DNA of 64,000 nucleotides from assembly GCF_022637555.1 (NCBI RefSeq), contig NZ_CP093342.1:806001-870000 (forward strand), given 5' to 3'. Under the pieces are notes generated by a model. The model saw only the letters and a list, made by a program, of their open reading frames with translations, did not search any database and was not told the DNA's origin. The DNA is from Microbacterium sp. H1-D42 (GTDB taxonomy: Bacteria; Actinomycetota; Actinomycetes; Actinomycetales; Microbacteriaceae). Below, piece after piece: positions 43,231-53,317 of this stretch. The position numbers and the translations under genes are program-made. The first letter of the stretch is position 1; each line of letters opens with the position of its first letter.

Positions 43231-43988
43231 TGGGACAGAAGGTAAACCCGTACGGCTTCCGCCTCGGCATCACCACGGACCACGTGTCGCGCTGGTTCTC
43301 GGACTCGACGAAGCCGGGCCAGCGTTACGCCGACTACGTCGCCGAGGACATCAAGATCCGTAACCTGCTGCAGAAGCAGCTCGACCGCGCCGGTGTCTCG
43401 AACATCGAGATCGAGCGCACCCGCGACCGTGTGCGTGTGGACATCCACACCGCACGTCCTGGCATCGTCATCGGCCGCCGCGGCGCCGAGGCCGAGCGCA
43501 TCCGCGGCGACCTCGAGAAGCTCACCGGCAAGCAGATCCAGCTGAACATCCTCGAGGTCAAGAACCCCGAGGCTGACGCTCAGCTCGTCGCGCAGGGCAT
43601 CGCCGAGCAGCTCTCTGCTCGTGTGGCGTTCCGTCGCGCGATGCGCAAGGGCCTGCAGGGCGCTCAGCGCTCGTCGACGGTCAAGGGCATCCGCATCCAG
43701 GTCTCCGGCCGCCTCGGCGGCGCGGAGATGAGCCGCTCGGAGTTCTACCGCGAGGGTCGTGTGCCGCTGCACACGCTTCGCGCGAACATCGACTACGGCT
43801 TCTACGAGGCGAAGACCACGTTCGGCCGCATCGGCGTGAAGGTCTGGATCTACAAGGGCGACCTGACCGCCAAGGAGCTCGCTCGCGAGCAGGCCAACGC
43901 ACCCAAGGCTCGTCGTGACGACCGTGGTGGCGACCGCCGCCGTGCCCCGCGCAACGAGGCACCTGTTGCAGAAGGAGCGTCCGCATAA
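43230..43988 (+). CDS. rpsC: 30S ribosomal protein S3
   Basis: 252 aa with an N-terminal KH domain ([39 protein letters not shown]). The C-terminal domain has [29 protein letters not shown] basic, Arg/Asp-rich tail of ~35 residues ([17 protein letters not shown]) is longer than in E. coli. Starts and ends by one-base overlaps with its neighbours. Confidence 0.98.
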   Translation: MGQKVNPYGFRLGITTDHVSRWFSDSTKPGQRYADYVAEDIKIRNLLQKQLDRAGVSNIEIERTRDRVRVDIHTARPGIVIGRRGAEAERIRGDLEKLTGKQIQLNILEVKNPEADAQLVAQGIAEQLSARVAFRRAMRKGLQGAQRSSTVKGIRIQVSGRLGGAEMSRSEFYREGRVPLHTLRANIDYGFYEAKTTFGRIGVKVWIYKGDLTAKELAREQANAPKARRDDRGGDRRRAPRNEAPVAEGASA

Positions 43989-44407
43989 TGCTCATCCCGC
44001 GCAAGGTCAAGTTCCGCAAGCAGCACCACCCGAAGCGTTCGGGTCATGCCACCGGCGGCACGAAGGTCTCCTTCGGTGAGTTCGGCATCCAGGCACTGAC
44101 CCCCGCTTATGTGACCAACCGTCAGATCGAGTCCGCTCGTATCGCGATGACCCGTCACATCAAGCGTGGTGGAAAGGTGTGGATCAACATCTACCCCGAC
44201 CGTCCGCTCACGAAGAAGCCTGCTGAGACCCGCATGGGTTCCGGTAAGGGTTCGCCCGAGTGGTGGGTCGCCAACGTCAAGCCGGGCCGTGTCCTCTTCG
44301 AGGTCGCGGGCGTGAACGAGGAGCTCGCACGCGAGGCCCTCACCCGGGCCATTCACAAGCTGCCGCTCAAGGCACGCATCATCAAGCGCGAGGAGGGCGA
44401 CGCGTAA
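43988..44407 (+). CDS. rplP: 50S ribosomal protein L16
   Basis: 139 aa, standard length. [23 protein letters not shown] and [32 protein letters not shown] are diagnostic. Binds near the A-site tRNA elbow. TAATG overlaps on both sides. Confidence 0.98.
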   Translation: MLIPRKVKFRKQHHPKRSGHATGGTKVSFGEFGIQALTPAYVTNRQIESARIAMTRHIKRGGKVWINIYPDRPLTKKPAETRMGSGKGSPEWWVANVKPGRVLFEVAGVNEELAREALTRAIHKLPLKARIIKREEGDA

Positions 44408-44724
44408 TGGCGATCGGCACCAAGGAGCTCGCACCTGCCGAGCTCGACACGTTCGAAGACCAGCGCCTCGTCGAGGAGCTGCGTAAGGCCAAGGAGGAGC
44501 TGTTCAACCTCCGTTTCCAGTCGGCCACCGGCCAGCTGGAGAGCCACGGCCGCATCCGCGCTGTCAAGCGCGACATCGCGCGCCTCTACACCGTTATCCG
44601 TGAGCGTGAGCTGGGCATCCGTGCGACGCCCGCTCCGGTCGAGGCTCCGGTGAAGAAGGCGTCCAAGGCGAAGGCGAAGAAGGAAGCTACGGCTGACGAC
44701 GCGCCCAAGGAGGAGGCCGAGTAA
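44407..44724 (+). CDS. rpmC: 50S ribosomal protein L29 with C-terminal extension
   Basis: 105 aa. The L29 core ([56 protein letters not shown]) is helical as usual. It is followed by ~30 extra residues rich in Ala, Lys and Glu, making it much longer than the ~65 aa of E. coli. Such extensions recur in this operon. ATG 44407 overlaps the rplP stop. Confidence 0.96.
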   Translation: MAIGTKELAPAELDTFEDQRLVEELRKAKEELFNLRFQSATGQLESHGRIRAVKRDIARLYTVIRERELGIRATPAPVEAPVKKASKAKAKKEATADDAPKEEAE

Positions 44725-45038
44725 TGGCTGAGAAGAAGGCAGCAGAGGCCGTCGCGCACGCTGAGCACGACGTCCGCGACGTCGACGCCCGCGGCTACCG
44801 CAAGTCCCGCCGCGGATACGTCGTCAGCGACAAGATGGACAAGACCATCGTCGTCGAGGTCGAAGACCGCGTGAAGCACCCGCTGTACGGCAAGGTCATC
44901 CGCCGTACCTCGAAGGTCAAGGCTCACGACGAGAACAACTCCGCCGGCATCGGCGACCTGGTCCTCATCAACGAGACCCGGCCGCTGAGCGCCACCAAGC
45001 GCTGGCGTCTGGTTGAGATTCTGGAGAAGGCCAAGTGA
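44724..45038 (+). CDS. rpsQ: 30S ribosomal protein S17 with N-terminal extension
   Basis: 104 aa. A ~25-residue Ala/Glu/Asp-rich extension precedes the S17 OB-fold core ([43 protein letters not shown]). Binds 16S rRNA early. Overlaps rplN by four bases (GTGA). Confidence 0.96.
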   Translation: MAEKKAAEAVAHAEHDVRDVDARGYRKSRRGYVVSDKMDKTIVVEVEDRVKHPLYGKVIRRTSKVKAHDENNSAGIGDLVLINETRPLSATKRWRLVEILEKAK

Positions 45039-45403
45039 TTCAGCAGGAGTCCCGCCTCAAGGTCGCCGACAACACCGGCGCGAAGGAGCTGCTCACGATC
45101 CGTGTTCTCGGTGGTTCGCGCCGCCGTTACGCCGGTCTGGGCGACACCATCGTCGCGACCGTCAAGGACGCGATCCCGGGCGGCAACGTCAAGAAGGGCG
45201 ATGTGGTCAAGGCCGTCATCGTCCGCACCAAGAAGTCCACGCGCCGTCCCGACGGCTCGTACATCAAGTTCGACGAGAACGCCGCCGTCATCCTGAAGAA
45301 CGACGGGGAGCCCCGCGGCACCCGTATCTTCGGACCGGTCGGTCGCGAGCTTCGTGACAAGAAGTTCATGAAGATCGTCTCGCTGGCCCCGGAGGTCATT
45401 TGA
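45035..45403 (+). CDS. rplN: 50S ribosomal protein L14
   Basis: 122 aa, normal length, beginning [20 protein letters not shown] and ending [16 protein letters not shown]. Interface protein and docking site of RsfS. GTG 45035 overlaps the rpsQ stop. Confidence 0.98.
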   Translation: MIQQESRLKVADNTGAKELLTIRVLGGSRRRYAGLGDTIVATVKDAIPGGNVKKGDVVKAVIVRTKKSTRRPDGSYIKFDENAAVILKNDGEPRGTRIFGPVGRELRDKKFMKIVSLAPEVI

Positions 45404-45405
45404 TC

Positions 45406-45765
45406 ATGGCGAACATCAAGAAGGGTGACCTCGTCGAGGTCATCACCGGCCGCAAGCAGGACAAGGGCGGCGACCGCGGGAAGCAGGGCAAGGTCCTCGA
45501 GGTCCTCGTCGAGCAGAACCGCGTCGTCGTGGAGGGCGTGAACTACGTCACCCGCCACACCCGTGTGGGCCAGACGCAGCGCGGCACCAAGACCGGTGGC
45601 ATCGAGACCGTCGAGGCCCCGATCCACATTTCCAACGTCGCCGTCGTCGACCCCTCGACCAAGAAGCCGACCCGCGTCGGCCACCGGGTCGAGGAGCAGG
45701 TCAAGGACGGCGTGAAGCGCACGGTCCGCGTGCGTTACGCGAAGCAGTCAGGTAAGGACCTCTGA
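45406..45765 (+). CDS. rplX: 50S ribosomal protein L24
   Basis: 119 aa with a KOW motif near the N-terminus ([30 protein letters not shown]). Assembly initiator for 23S rRNA. ATG 45406 follows GGAGG, which lies inside the end of rplN; a TTG two codons earlier is less likely. Confidence 0.97.
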   Translation: MANIKKGDLVEVITGRKQDKGGDRGKQGKVLEVLVEQNRVVVEGVNYVTRHTRVGQTQRGTKTGGIETVEAPIHISNVAVVDPSTKKPTRVGHRVEEQVKDGVKRTVRVRYAKQSGKDL

Positions 45766-46355
45766 TGAGCGACACCACTGCCGCGGAGTCTGGCAAGATC
45801 CAGCCCCGCCTGAAGCAGAAGTACAACACCGAGATCAAGAAGGCTCTGCAGGAGCAGTTCGGCTACGCCAACGTCATGCAGATCCCCGGTCTGGTCAAGG
45901 TCGTCGTGAACACCGGTGTCGGCGAGGCAGCTCGCGACAGCAAGGTGATCGATGGCGCCGTCGACGACCTCACCAAGATCACTGGCCAGAAGCCGATCGT
46001 CACGAAGGCACGCAAGTCCATCGCGCAGTTCAAGCTGCGTGAGGGCCAGGCCATCGGCGCGCACGTCACCCTCCGTGGTGACCGCGCGTGGGAGTTCGTG
46101 GATCGTCTCGTCAACCTGGCACTGCCCCGCATCCGCGACTTCCGCGGCCTGTCGGGCGACCAGTTCGACGGAAACGGCAACTACACCTTCGGTCTCCAGG
46201 AGCAGAGCGTGTTCCACGAGATCGATCAGGACAAGATCGACCGCGTCCGCGGCTTCGACATCACCGTGGTGACCACGGCCAAGACGGACGACGAGGGTCG
46301 CGCACTTCTGCGCGCGCTCGGCTTCCCGTTCAAGGCTGCTGACGCCGCAGCGTGA
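45765..46355 (+). CDS. rplE: 50S ribosomal protein L5
   Basis: 196 aa. 5S rRNA-binding protein identified by [25 protein letters not shown] and [34 protein letters not shown]. The usual next gene, rpsN, is absent; a terminator-like hairpin follows instead. Confidence 0.98.
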   Translation: MSDTTAAESGKIQPRLKQKYNTEIKKALQEQFGYANVMQIPGLVKVVVNTGVGEAARDSKVIDGAVDDLTKITGQKPIVTKARKSIAQFKLREGQAIGAHVTLRGDRAWEFVDRLVNLALPRIRDFRGLSGDQFDGNGNYTFGLQEQSVFHEIDQDKIDRVRGFDITVVTTAKTDDEGRALLRALGFPFKAADAAA

Positions 46356-46362
46356 GCCGGCG

Positions 46363-46400
46363 GTGTGGGGAGGGAAGCTGAACAGCATCCCTCCCCACAC
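46363..46400 (+). terminator. Hairpin splitting the S10 and spc transcripts
   Basis: GTGTGGGGAGGGA (46363-46375) pairs exactly with 46388-46400 around a 12-base loop, 7 bases after the rplE stop. No T-run, but the next promoter element follows at once. Confidence 0.75.
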
Positions 46401-46404
46401 CCCG

Positions 46405-46410
46405 TACAAT
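46405..46410 (+). promoter_or_regulatory. -10 element upstream of rpsH
   Basis: TACAAT lies 5 bases after the hairpin. No convincing -35 is visible. It leaves a leader of about 85 bases before rpsH, containing the inverted pair GCCGTCTG / GTAACGGC region near 46449-46470. Confidence 0.5.
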
Positions 46411-46500
46411 TGAAGATTGTGTGCCCAGCAGGGCAACTCTCATAGAAGGCCGTCTGTCGTGTAACGGCAGCCGGAACCTCATGAACGAAGGAAAATCATT

Positions 46501-46899
46501 ATGACGATGACAGACCCGGTCGCAGATATGCTGACCCGTCTGCGCAACGCGAACTCGGCGCATCACGATTCCGTGACCATGCCGTCGAGCAAGCTCAAGA
46601 CGAACATCGCACAGATCCTCCAGCAGGAGGGCTACATCGCCGGCTTCGAGGTCGCAGACGCTCGCGTCGGCAGCAACCTCACCCTGTCGCTCAAGTACGG
46701 TCCCAACCGTGAGCGCTCCATCGCTGGCATCAAGCGCGTGTCGAAGCCCGGTCTCCGCGTCTACGCGAAGTCGACCGAGCTGCCCAAGGTCCTCGGTGGC
46801 CTCGGCGTTGCCATCCTGTCCACCTCCTCCGGTCTCCTCACCGACCGCCAGGCTGAGAAGAAGGGCGTGGGCGGGGAAGTCATCGCCTACGTGTGGTGA
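46501..46899 (+). CDS. rpsH: 30S ribosomal protein S8
   Basis: 132 aa. Starts [22 protein letters not shown] and ends [26 protein letters not shown], both diagnostic. Binds helix 21 of 16S rRNA and in E. coli represses the spc operon. ATG 46501 or the second ATG at 46507 could initiate. Confidence 0.98.
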   Translation: MTMTDPVADMLTRLRNANSAHHDSVTMPSSKLKTNIAQILQQEGYIAGFEVADARVGSNLTLSLKYGPNRERSIAGIKRVSKPGLRVYAKSTELPKVLGGLGVAILSTSSGLLTDRQAEKKGVGGEVIAYVW

Positions 46900-46905
46900 T
46901 CTGAC

Positions 46906-47442
46906 ATGTCGCGTATTGGACGTCTTCCCATTGACATCCCCGCGGGCGTGACCGTTTCGGTCGACGGTCGTGAGGTCGCGGTCAAGGGCCCCAAGGGTGA
47001 GCTCACCCTGTCCCTGGCCAACCCCATCGAGGTTTCGGTCGAGGAGAACCAGATTCTGGTCACCCGCCCGAACGACGAGCGTGAGTCGCGGTCGCTTCAC
47101 GGCCTGACCCGCACGCTCATCAACAACAACATCATCGGCGTCACCCAGGGTTACACCAAGGGCCTCGAGGTCGTCGGCACCGGTTACCGCGTGCAGCAGA
47201 AGGGCAGCTCGATCGAGTTCGCCCTCGGCTTCTCGCACCCCGTGCTGATCGACCCGCCGGCAGGGATCACCCTGACCGTCGAGGGCACCAACAAGGTGAC
47301 CGTCAGTGGCATCGACAAGCAGGCTGTCGGCGAGGCAGCTGCGAACATCCGCAAGATCCGCAAGCCCGAGCCGTACAAGGGCAAGGGTGTGCGCTACGCC
47401 GGCGAAATCGTGCGTCGCAAGGCCGGAAAGGCTGGTAAGTAA
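46906..47442 (+). CDS. rplF: 50S ribosomal protein L6
   Basis: 178 aa. [32 protein letters not shown] at the start and [27 protein letters not shown] at the end. Two duplicated alpha/beta domains near the sarcin-ricin loop. Two bases precede rplR. Confidence 0.98.
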   Translation: MSRIGRLPIDIPAGVTVSVDGREVAVKGPKGELTLSLANPIEVSVEENQILVTRPNDERESRSLHGLTRTLINNNIIGVTQGYTKGLEVVGTGYRVQQKGSSIEFALGFSHPVLIDPPAGITLTVEGTNKVTVSGIDKQAVGEAAANIRKIRKPEPYKGKGVRYAGEIVRRKAGKAGK

Positions 47443-47444
47443 CC

Positions 47445-47804
47445 ATGGCTGTGAAGTCAAAGTCCGCCGCCCGCGCACGTCGCCACGCACGTCTTCGCAA
47501 GAAGATCGTCGGCACCGACCTGCGTCCGCGTCTCGTCGTCAACCGCTCCGCGCGCCACGTGTTCGTGCAGCTGGTGGATGACGCCAAGGGCCACACTGTG
47601 GCATCCGCTTCCACGCTCGAGACCGACCTGCGCTCGTTCGACGGTGACAAGACCGCCAAGGCCCGCAAGGTCGGCGAGCTCGTCGCCGAGCGCGCGAAGG
47701 CCGCCGGCGTTTCCGAGGCAGTGTTCGACCGCGGCGGCAACCGCTACGCCGGTCGTGTCGCAGCCATCGCCGATGGCGCCCGTGAAGGGGGGCTGGCACT
47801 GTGA
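47445..47804 (+). CDS. rplR: 50S ribosomal protein L18
   Basis: 119 aa 5S rRNA-binding protein: [35 protein letters not shown] and [26 protein letters not shown]. Overlaps the rpsE start by four bases. Confidence 0.98.
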   Translation: MAVKSKSAARARRHARLRKKIVGTDLRPRLVVNRSARHVFVQLVDDAKGHTVASASTLETDLRSFDGDKTAKARKVGELVAERAKAAGVSEAVFDRGGNRYAGRVAAIADGAREGGLAL

Positions 47805-48484
47805 GTGACAACAAGGAGAACGAAGTGACCGAAACCGCTCCTGCCGAGGCTCAGGCCGAGCCGCAGCGCGAGCAGCGTGACGGCCGCCGTGGTGGCCGCG
47901 ACCGCGGCCAGAGCCGCGACCGCAACTCGCGCGACCGTGGCGACAACCAGTTCCTGGAGCGCGTTGTCACCATCAACCGCGTCTCGAAGGTCGTGAAGGG
48001 TGGACGTCGCTTCAGCTTCACCGCTCTCGTGGTCGTCGGTGACGGCAACGGTCTGGTCGGCGTCGGCTACGGCAAGGCCCGCGAGGTGCCCCTGGCGATC
48101 TCGAAGGGTGTCGAAGAGGCCAAGCGGAACTTCTTCCGCGTGCCCCGCGTCGGCTCGACGATCCCGCACCCCGTGCAGGGTGAGGCCGCTGCCGGTGTGG
48201 TGCTGCTGCGTCCGGCTGCTGCCGGTACCGGTGTCATCGCCGGTGGTCCCGTCCGCGCCGTGCTCGAGTGCGCAGGCATCCACGATGTCCTGTCGAAGTC
48301 GCTCGGCTCGTCGAACACGATCAACATCGTGCACGCCACGGTCGAGGCTCTCCAGAGCCTCGAGGAGCCGCGCGCCGTCGCCGCTCGTCGTGGCCTCGAG
48401 TACGACGCCGTCGTGCCCGAGATCATCATCCGCAACGAGGCGAAGGCCGCTGCCGCCGCCGCTGCGCAGAAGGTAGGTGCCTGA
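47801..48484 (+). CDS. rpsE: 30S ribosomal protein S5 with long N-terminal extension
   Basis: 227 aa. The S5 core begins at [23 protein letters not shown] and includes [22 protein letters not shown]. About 50 residues rich in Glu, Arg, Asp and Gly precede it. GTG 47801 overlaps the rplR stop. A second GTG at 47825 has a strong AAGGAG 6 bases upstream and would give 219 aa; sequence alone does not decide between them. Confidence 0.96.
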   Translation: MSDNKENEVTETAPAEAQAEPQREQRDGRRGGRDRGQSRDRNSRDRGDNQFLERVVTINRVSKVVKGGRRFSFTALVVVGDGNGLVGVGYGKAREVPLAISKGVEEAKRNFFRVPRVGSTIPHPVQGEAAAGVVLLRPAAAGTGVIAGGPVRAVLECAGIHDVLSKSLGSSNTINIVHATVEALQSLEEPRAVAARRGLEYDAVVPEIIIRNEAKAAAAAAAQKVGA

Positions 48485-48669
48485 TGGCTGCGCGCCTCAA
48501 GGTCACGCAGGTGAAGTCCAAGGTGAGTGAGAAGCAGAACCAGCGCGACACGCTGCGTTCGCTCGGCCTCAAGCGGATCGGCGACTCGGTCGTCCGTCCC
48601 GATGACGCCCAGACGCGCGGCTACGTCCGCACCGTCGCTCACCTCGTCAAGGTTGAGGAGATCGACTAA
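48484..48669 (+). CDS. rpmD: 50S ribosomal protein L30
   Basis: 61 aa, normal length. [32 protein letters not shown] is diagnostic. Shares one base with both neighbours (TGATG and TAATG). Confidence 0.97.
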   Translation: MAARLKVTQVKSKVSEKQNQRDTLRSLGLKRIGDSVVRPDDAQTRGYVRTVAHLVKVEEID

Positions 48670-49223
48670 TGGCTGAGAAGAACGAAGCAGTCGAGGAGAA
48701 GGCCCCCAAGAAGGCCGCTCCCAAGACGGCAGCAAAGAAGGCTCCGGCGAAGAAGGCAGAGACGAAGGATGCTCCTGCATCGCGTCCCGCCGTCCTGAAG
48801 GTGCACCACCTGCGTCCGGTCCCCGGATCCAACACCGCGAAGACCCGTGTCGGTCGCGGTGAGGGCTCCAAGGGCAAGACCGCCGGTCGCGGCACCAAGG
48901 GCACCAAGGCCCGCAACACCGTCCGGGTCGGCTTCGAGGGTGGGCAGATGCCGCTGCACATGCGCACCCCGAAGCTGCGCGGGTTCAAGAACCCGTTCCG
49001 CGTCGAGTACCAGGTCGTGAACCTGGCCAAGCTCGCCGAGCTCTACCCCAAGGGTGGCGACGTCACCGTCAGCGACCTCGTCGCCAAGGGCGCCGTGCGC
49101 AAGAACGAGAAGGTCAAGGTCCTCGGCGAGGGCGACATCTCGGTCAAGCTCACCGTGTCGGTCGACAAGGTCTCGGGCAGCGCTGAGCAGAAGATCGTCG
49201 CCGCCGGCGGTTCGATCAACTGA
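48669..49223 (+). CDS. rplO: 50S ribosomal protein L15 with N-terminal extension
   Basis: 184 aa. About 40 residues of Lys/Ala/Glu repeats ([18 protein letters not shown]) precede the L15 core ([36 protein letters not shown]). The core itself is complete. Last gene before a terminator and secY. Confidence 0.97.
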   Translation: MAEKNEAVEEKAPKKAAPKTAAKKAPAKKAETKDAPASRPAVLKVHHLRPVPGSNTAKTRVGRGEGSKGKTAGRGTKGTKARNTVRVGFEGGQMPLHMRTPKLRGFKNPFRVEYQVVNLAKLAELYPKGGDVTVSDLVAKGAVRKNEKVKVLGEGDISVKLTVSVDKVSGSAEQKIVAAGGSIN

Positions 49224-49238
49224 GTATTCCCGTGTGAA

Positions 49239-49279
49239 CGCAAGGAGGGGTCGGAGATTATCCGGTCCCTCCTTTGCGT
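49239..49279 (+). terminator. Terminator-like hairpin between rplO and secY
   Basis: CGCAAGGAGGG near 49239-49249 pairs with CCCTCCTTTGCG near 49267-49278 with one bulged base. A -10-like TACTCT (49280-49285) follows directly and could start a separate secY transcript. Confidence 0.6.
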
Positions 49280-49336
49280 TACTCTGGACATTCGGCCGTC
49301 CTTCGACGTTCGGCAATCCCTTCAGGAGGAACGCCC

Positions 49337-50659
49337 TTGTTTAGCGCCATCGCGCGAATCTTCCGTACGCCTGACCTGCGGCGGAAGATCCTATTCACCA
49401 TCGGCATCATCGCTCTGTACCGTCTCGGTTCGAACGTGCCGGCCCCATTCGTGAACTTCCCGAATGTCGAGCAGTGCCTCGCGGCCAACGCGGGCACCGA
49501 TGGCCTGCTCGGTCTCGTGAACCTGTTCTCCGGCGGTGCACTGCTGCAGCTGTCGATCTTCGCCCTCGGCGTGATGCCCTACATCACCGCGACGATCATC
49601 ACGCAGCTGCTGCGCGTCGTCATCCCGCACTTCGAGACTCTCCACAAGGAGGGCCAGGCGGGCCAGGCCACGCTCACGCAGTACACCCGCTACCTGACAA
49701 TCGCGCTCGCGCTGCTGCAGTCCAGCACGCTGGTCACGGTCGCCCGCAGCGGTCAGCTGTTCGGCAACACCGAGATCGCGGCCTGCCAGAACCTGCTGAC
49801 CAATGACGTGTGGTGGGCGCAGCTACTCATCATCATGGCGATGACCGCCGGCACTGGTCTGATCATGTGGATGGCCGAGCTCGTCACCGAGCGCGGCATC
49901 GGCAACGGCATGTCGCTCCTGATCTTCACGTCGATCGCCGCGACCTTCCCGGCCGCCATGTGGGGCATCTGGGAGGCCAAGGGCTTCGAGGTCTTCCTGC
50001 TGGTGATGGCAGTCGGTCTGGTCGTCATGTCGGCGATCGTCTACGTCGAGCAGTCGCAGCGACGGGTGCCGGTGCAGTACGCCAAGCGCATGGTCGGCCG
50101 TCGTACGTACGGCGGTACGAACACCTACATCCCGATCAAGGTGAACATGGCCGGTGTGATCCCGATCATCTTCGCCTCGTCGCTGCTGTACGTGCCGATG
50201 CTGATCGCGCAGTTCAACACCCCCACCGACGGCAGCGAGCCGGCGGCCTGGGTCACGTGGATCCTGACGAACCTCGCATCCGGCGACCAGCCGCTCTACA
50301 TGCTGGTCTACTTCCTGCTGATCATCGGCTTCACCTACTTCTACGTGGCGATCACCTTCAACCCGGTCGAGGTCGCCGACAACATGAAGAAGTACGGCGG
50401 ATTCATCCCCGGCATCCGTGCCGGCCGTCCCACGGCGGAGTACCTCGACTACGTGATCACCCGCATCACATTCCCCGGCGCTCTCTACCTCGGCATCGTC
50501 GCGCTGATCCCGCTGATCGCACTGGCCACCGTGCAGGCGAACCAGAACTTCCCGTTCGGCGGCGCCTCGATCCTGATCATCGTCGGTGTCGGACTCGAGA
50601 CCGTCAAGCAGATCGATGCACAGCTGCAGCAGCGTCACTACGAAGGGCTCCTCCGATGA
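49337..50659 (+). CDS. secY: Preprotein translocase subunit SecY
   Basis: A 440-aa channel subunit of the Sec translocon with ten transmembrane helices. Typical segments are FSAIARIFRTPDLRRKILFTIGIIALYRLGS, GVMPYITATIITQLL and ITRITFPGALYLGIVALIPL. The start is the rare TTG at 49337, chosen because AGGAGG lies 7 bases upstream and the sequence before it is not protein-like. The stop overlaps adk by four bases (ATGA), coupling the two. Confidence 0.96.
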   Translation: MFSAIARIFRTPDLRRKILFTIGIIALYRLGSNVPAPFVNFPNVEQCLAANAGTDGLLGLVNLFSGGALLQLSIFALGVMPYITATIITQLLRVVIPHFETLHKEGQAGQATLTQYTRYLTIALALLQSSTLVTVARSGQLFGNTEIAACQNLLTNDVWWAQLLIIMAMTAGTGLIMWMAELVTERGIGNGMSLLIFTSIAATFPAAMWGIWEAKGFEVFLLVMAVGLVVMSAIVYVEQSQRRVPVQYAKRMVGRRTYGGTNTYIPIKVNMAGVIPIIFASSLLYVPMLIAQFNTPTDGSEPAAWVTWILTNLASGDQPLYMLVYFLLIIGFTYFYVAITFNPVEVADNMKKYGGFIPGIRAGRPTAEYLDYVITRITFPGALYLGIVALIPLIALATVQANQNFPFGGASILIIVGVGLETVKQIDAQLQQRHYEGLLR

Positions 50660-51252
50660 CCGCACCCGCACGTCTGCTCATCGTCGGCCCGCAGGGCTCG
50701 GGCAAGGGAACCCAGGGTGTGCGCATCGCCGAGGCGCTGCAGATCCCCGTGGTCTCCACCGGTGACATCTTCCGCGCCAACATCAAGGCGGGCACCGAGC
50801 TCGGTCAGAAGGTCACCGCGATCCTCGACGCCGGCGACCTGGTGCCCGACGAGCTGACCAGCGAGATCGTGCGCGACCGTCTGTCGCAGGACGACGCCGC
50901 GAACGGCTTCCTGCTCGACGGCTACCCGCGTAACACCGTGCAGGTCGCGCACCTCGACGAGTTCCTCGCCGAGAGCGGCTCATCGCTGGATGCCGTCGTC
51001 CTGCTCGACGTGCCCCGCGAGGAGAGCATCGCCCGCCTCAGCCTGCGTGCTGTGGAGCAGGGCCGCTCGGATGACACCGATGAGGCCATCGCGCACCGTC
51101 TGTCGATCTACGAGCACGAGACCGCGCCGATCATCTCGGTGTACGCCGAGCGCGGGATCGTCGATCGGATCGACGGGGTGGGCTCGCTCGACGAGATCAC
51201 CGCACGCATCTCGGATGCGCTTGCCGCGCGCGGCATCGCGCAGCTGGTCTGA
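50656..51252 (+). CDS. adk: Adenylate kinase
   Basis: A 198-aa nucleotide kinase that interconverts ATP plus AMP and two ADP. P-loop GPQGSGKGTQ (residues 11-20), AMP-binding STGDIFRANI, and DGYPRNTVQ with the usual phenylalanine of DGFPR replaced by tyrosine. The lid is the short type without zinc cysteines, which explains the smaller size. Confidence 0.96.
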   Translation: MTAPARLLIVGPQGSGKGTQGVRIAEALQIPVVSTGDIFRANIKAGTELGQKVTAILDAGDLVPDELTSEIVRDRLSQDDAANGFLLDGYPRNTVQVAHLDEFLAESGSSLDAVVLLDVPREESIARLSLRAVEQGRSDDTDEAIAHRLSIYEHETAPIISVYAERGIVDRIDGVGSLDEITARISDALAARGIAQLV

Positions 51253-51261
51253 CCCGCACTC

Positions 51262-52110
51262 ATGTTCCGCAAGTCGATCTACAAGAGTCCGGCGCAGCTG
51301 CGCTCGATGATCGAACCCGGTCTCATCACGGCCGCAGCGCTTGACGCGCTGCGGCCGATGGTGCGTGTCGGGGTGAGCACGGCGGAGTTGGATGCCAAGG
51401 CGCAGAGCGTCATCGTCGGCCGCGGTGCGGAGTCGAACTTCCAGCTCGTCCGCGGCTACCGGCACACCACCTGCATCTCGGTGAACGAGCAGGTCGTGCA
51501 CGGCATCCCCGGTGCGCTCATCCTGCAGCCGGGCGACATCGTCTCGGTCGACTGCGGCGCGCAGTACCAGGGCTGGAACGGCGACAGCGCCGTCACCTTC
51601 GTGGTGCCGGACGATTCCCGCCCCGAGCTCGTCGCGCAGCGTCAGGAGCTCTCCCGCGTCACAGAGGGCTCGATGTGGGCCGGCATCGCCGCCATGGCAT
51701 CCGCCACCCACATCGGCGAGATCGGCGCGGCCATTCAGGCCTACATCGAAGCGCAGGGGACCTCGACCGTATCGGGCCAGCCCTATGGCATCCTGCGCGA
51801 GTACGTCGGGCACGGCATCGGGCGCAAGATGCACGAGGCGCCGAGCGTCTTCAACTACCGCACACCGGATGCCGGCGCCGAGATCCGCCCCGGCCTGGCG
51901 CTCGCGATCGAGCCGATGGTCACCGCCGGTGGTGAGGCGACGTTCGTCGAGGACGATGACTGGACCGTGTCGACGGTGGACGGATCAGACGGCTCGCACT
52001 GGGAGCACAGCGTCGCACGGCATGAGAACGGCATCTGGGTGCTCACCGCGCCCGATGGGGGAGCCGCAGGGCTCGCGCCGTTCGGTGTGACCCCGACGCC
52101 CATCGTCTGA
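51262..52110 (+). CDS. map: Methionine aminopeptidase type I
   Basis: A 282-aa dimetal peptidase that removes the initiator methionine. All five metal ligands are present: Asp97 and Asp108 (SVDCGAQYQGWNGDSA), His184 (GHGIGRKMHE), Glu217 (AIEPM) and Glu248 (HWEHSVA). It lacks an N-terminal SH3-binding or zinc-finger extension. It follows adk by 9 bases in the conserved secY-adk-map order. Confidence 0.97.
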   Translation: MFRKSIYKSPAQLRSMIEPGLITAAALDALRPMVRVGVSTAELDAKAQSVIVGRGAESNFQLVRGYRHTTCISVNEQVVHGIPGALILQPGDIVSVDCGAQYQGWNGDSAVTFVVPDDSRPELVAQRQELSRVTEGSMWAGIAAMASATHIGEIGAAIQAYIEAQGTSTVSGQPYGILREYVGHGIGRKMHEAPSVFNYRTPDAGAEIRPGLALAIEPMVTAGGEATFVEDDDWTVSTVDGSDGSHWEHSVARHENGIWVLTAPDGGAAGLAPFGVTPTPIV

Positions 52111-52118
52111 GGGCGCTC

Positions 52119-52145
52119 ACACGCCAGACATAGCCACGTCTGGGC
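52119..52145. repeat. Small inverted repeat after map
   Basis: CCAGAC (52124-52129) pairs with GTCTGG (52138-52143). The left side, ACACGCCAGA (52119-52128), matches the arm of the 16515-16565 palindrome over 10 bases. Confidence 0.45.
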
Positions 52146-52206
52146 AGAATTATCCTTGAGGCAACAGGACTCGCCCCGTGGCGAGCCGTACACAGATCGG
52201 AAAGCT

Positions 52207-52875
52207 ATGGCTGCTGCACAGGGCAAGACCAATTGGTTCGCCATCGGAATCTCGGCCGCCGTCGTCGTGGTGCTCGTCGCACTCGGTGGCGTCGTGCTGT
52301 GGATGAACAACCAGGCCAACGACCCGGGCGCCGCGCCCACAGGCAGTGAGATCTTCAACGCAGAGACCGGCGCCATCTCGTTCGGTGATGGTGAAGACAC
52401 CGTGTCGGTGTTCCTCGACTTCCAGTGCCCTGCCTGCAAGAGCTTCGAAGAGCAGATGGGTCCCGCGCTGGAGCAGGCCGCAGAGGCCGGCAAGATCACG
52501 CTCGAATACCACCCGATCGCGATCCTCGATCGCTACTCGCAAGGCACCGAGTACTCCTCCCGCTCCGCGGGCGCGGCCATCTGCGTCGCGGAGAACAACC
52601 CTGACCTGTATCTCGACTATGCGAAGACGCTGTTCGCCAATCAGCCGGCCGAGAACACCTCGGGCCTGCCCACCGAGCAGCTGGCGCAGTTCGCAACGCA
52701 GGTCGGCGCCGACGACTCGGTCGCGTGCATCACCGACGAGACCTACCGCAAGTACGGTGCGGCGCAGGCGAAGGCCCACGAGATCGGCGGCACGCCGACG
52801 GTCGATGTCAATGGCGAGCGCCTCAATCTGCAGGATCAAGCCGATATGCAGAAGCTCACGAAGCTGCTCGGCTGA
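52207..52875 (+). CDS. Membrane-anchored DsbA-like thioredoxin-fold protein
   Basis: A 222-aa protein with an uncleaved-looking signal anchor (residues ~11-32). An extracytoplasmic thioredoxin_4 domain follows. The active site is CPAC (Cys74-Cys77, in FLDFQCPACKSF); the cis-proline loop is GGTPTVDVNG. A second cysteine pair (ICVAEN and SVACITDE) matches actinobacterial DsbA-like proteins. It probably oxidises or isomerises exported proteins. It is placed between map and infA, whose promoter follows its stop. ATG 52207 gives the shortest basic N-terminus before the anchor. Confidence 0.88.
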   Translation: MAAAQGKTNWFAIGISAAVVVVLVALGGVVLWMNNQANDPGAAPTGSEIFNAETGAISFGDGEDTVSVFLDFQCPACKSFEEQMGPALEQAAEAGKITLEYHPIAILDRYSQGTEYSSRSAGAAICVAENNPDLYLDYAKTLFANQPAENTSGLPTEQLAQFATQVGADDSVACITDETYRKYGAAQAKAHEIGGTPTVDVNGERLNLQDQADMQKLTKLLG

Positions 52876-52894
52876 CCCAAGCCGGCGGCTGCAT

Positions 52895-52923
52895 TTGCCG
52901 CATGCGGACCGAAGGTATATCAT
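52895..52923 (+). promoter_or_regulatory. Promoter of the infA/alpha operon
   Basis: TTGCCG (52895-52900), a 17-base spacer, and TATCAT (52918-52923), about 108 bases before infA. Confidence 0.65.
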
Positions 52924-53030
52924 AGATCTTTGGTGCCTTGTGCCTAGTTCTGGCGTGTCCAGATGGGCAGTACCGAAATCATCACCCACCCACCGCAGAT
53001 CGACCGATCTGCAGAAGCGTCAGCGAGGCT

Positions 53031-53252
53031 ATGGCTAAGAAAGACGGTGTCATCGAGATCGAGGGCGTGATCTCCGAGGCTCTTCCCAACGCGATGTTCC
53101 GCGTTGAACTGAGCAACGGACACAAGGTCCTGGCAACGATCTCAGGCAAGATGCGGCAGAACTACATCCGCATCATTCCCGAGGACCGCGTGGTCGTGGA
53201 GCTCTCTCCATACGACCTCACGCGCGGCCGGATCGTCTACCGCTACCGCTGA
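53031..53252 (+). CDS. infA: Translation initiation factor IF-1
   Basis: 73 aa, the exact usual size: [72 protein letters not shown] is an S1/OB-fold protein that occupies the A site during initiation. ATG 53031 follows AGCGAGG. First gene of the alpha operon transcript. Confidence 0.98.
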   Translation: MAKKDGVIEIEGVISEALPNAMFRVELSNGHKVLATISGKMRQNYIRIIPEDRVVVELSPYDLTRGRIVYRYR

Positions 53253-53317
53253 TCGGTCGAGAAGTAACACCTCAGGCATTCACGCCTGCTCGGTGAAGAC
53301 AGCGAATAGGAAACATC

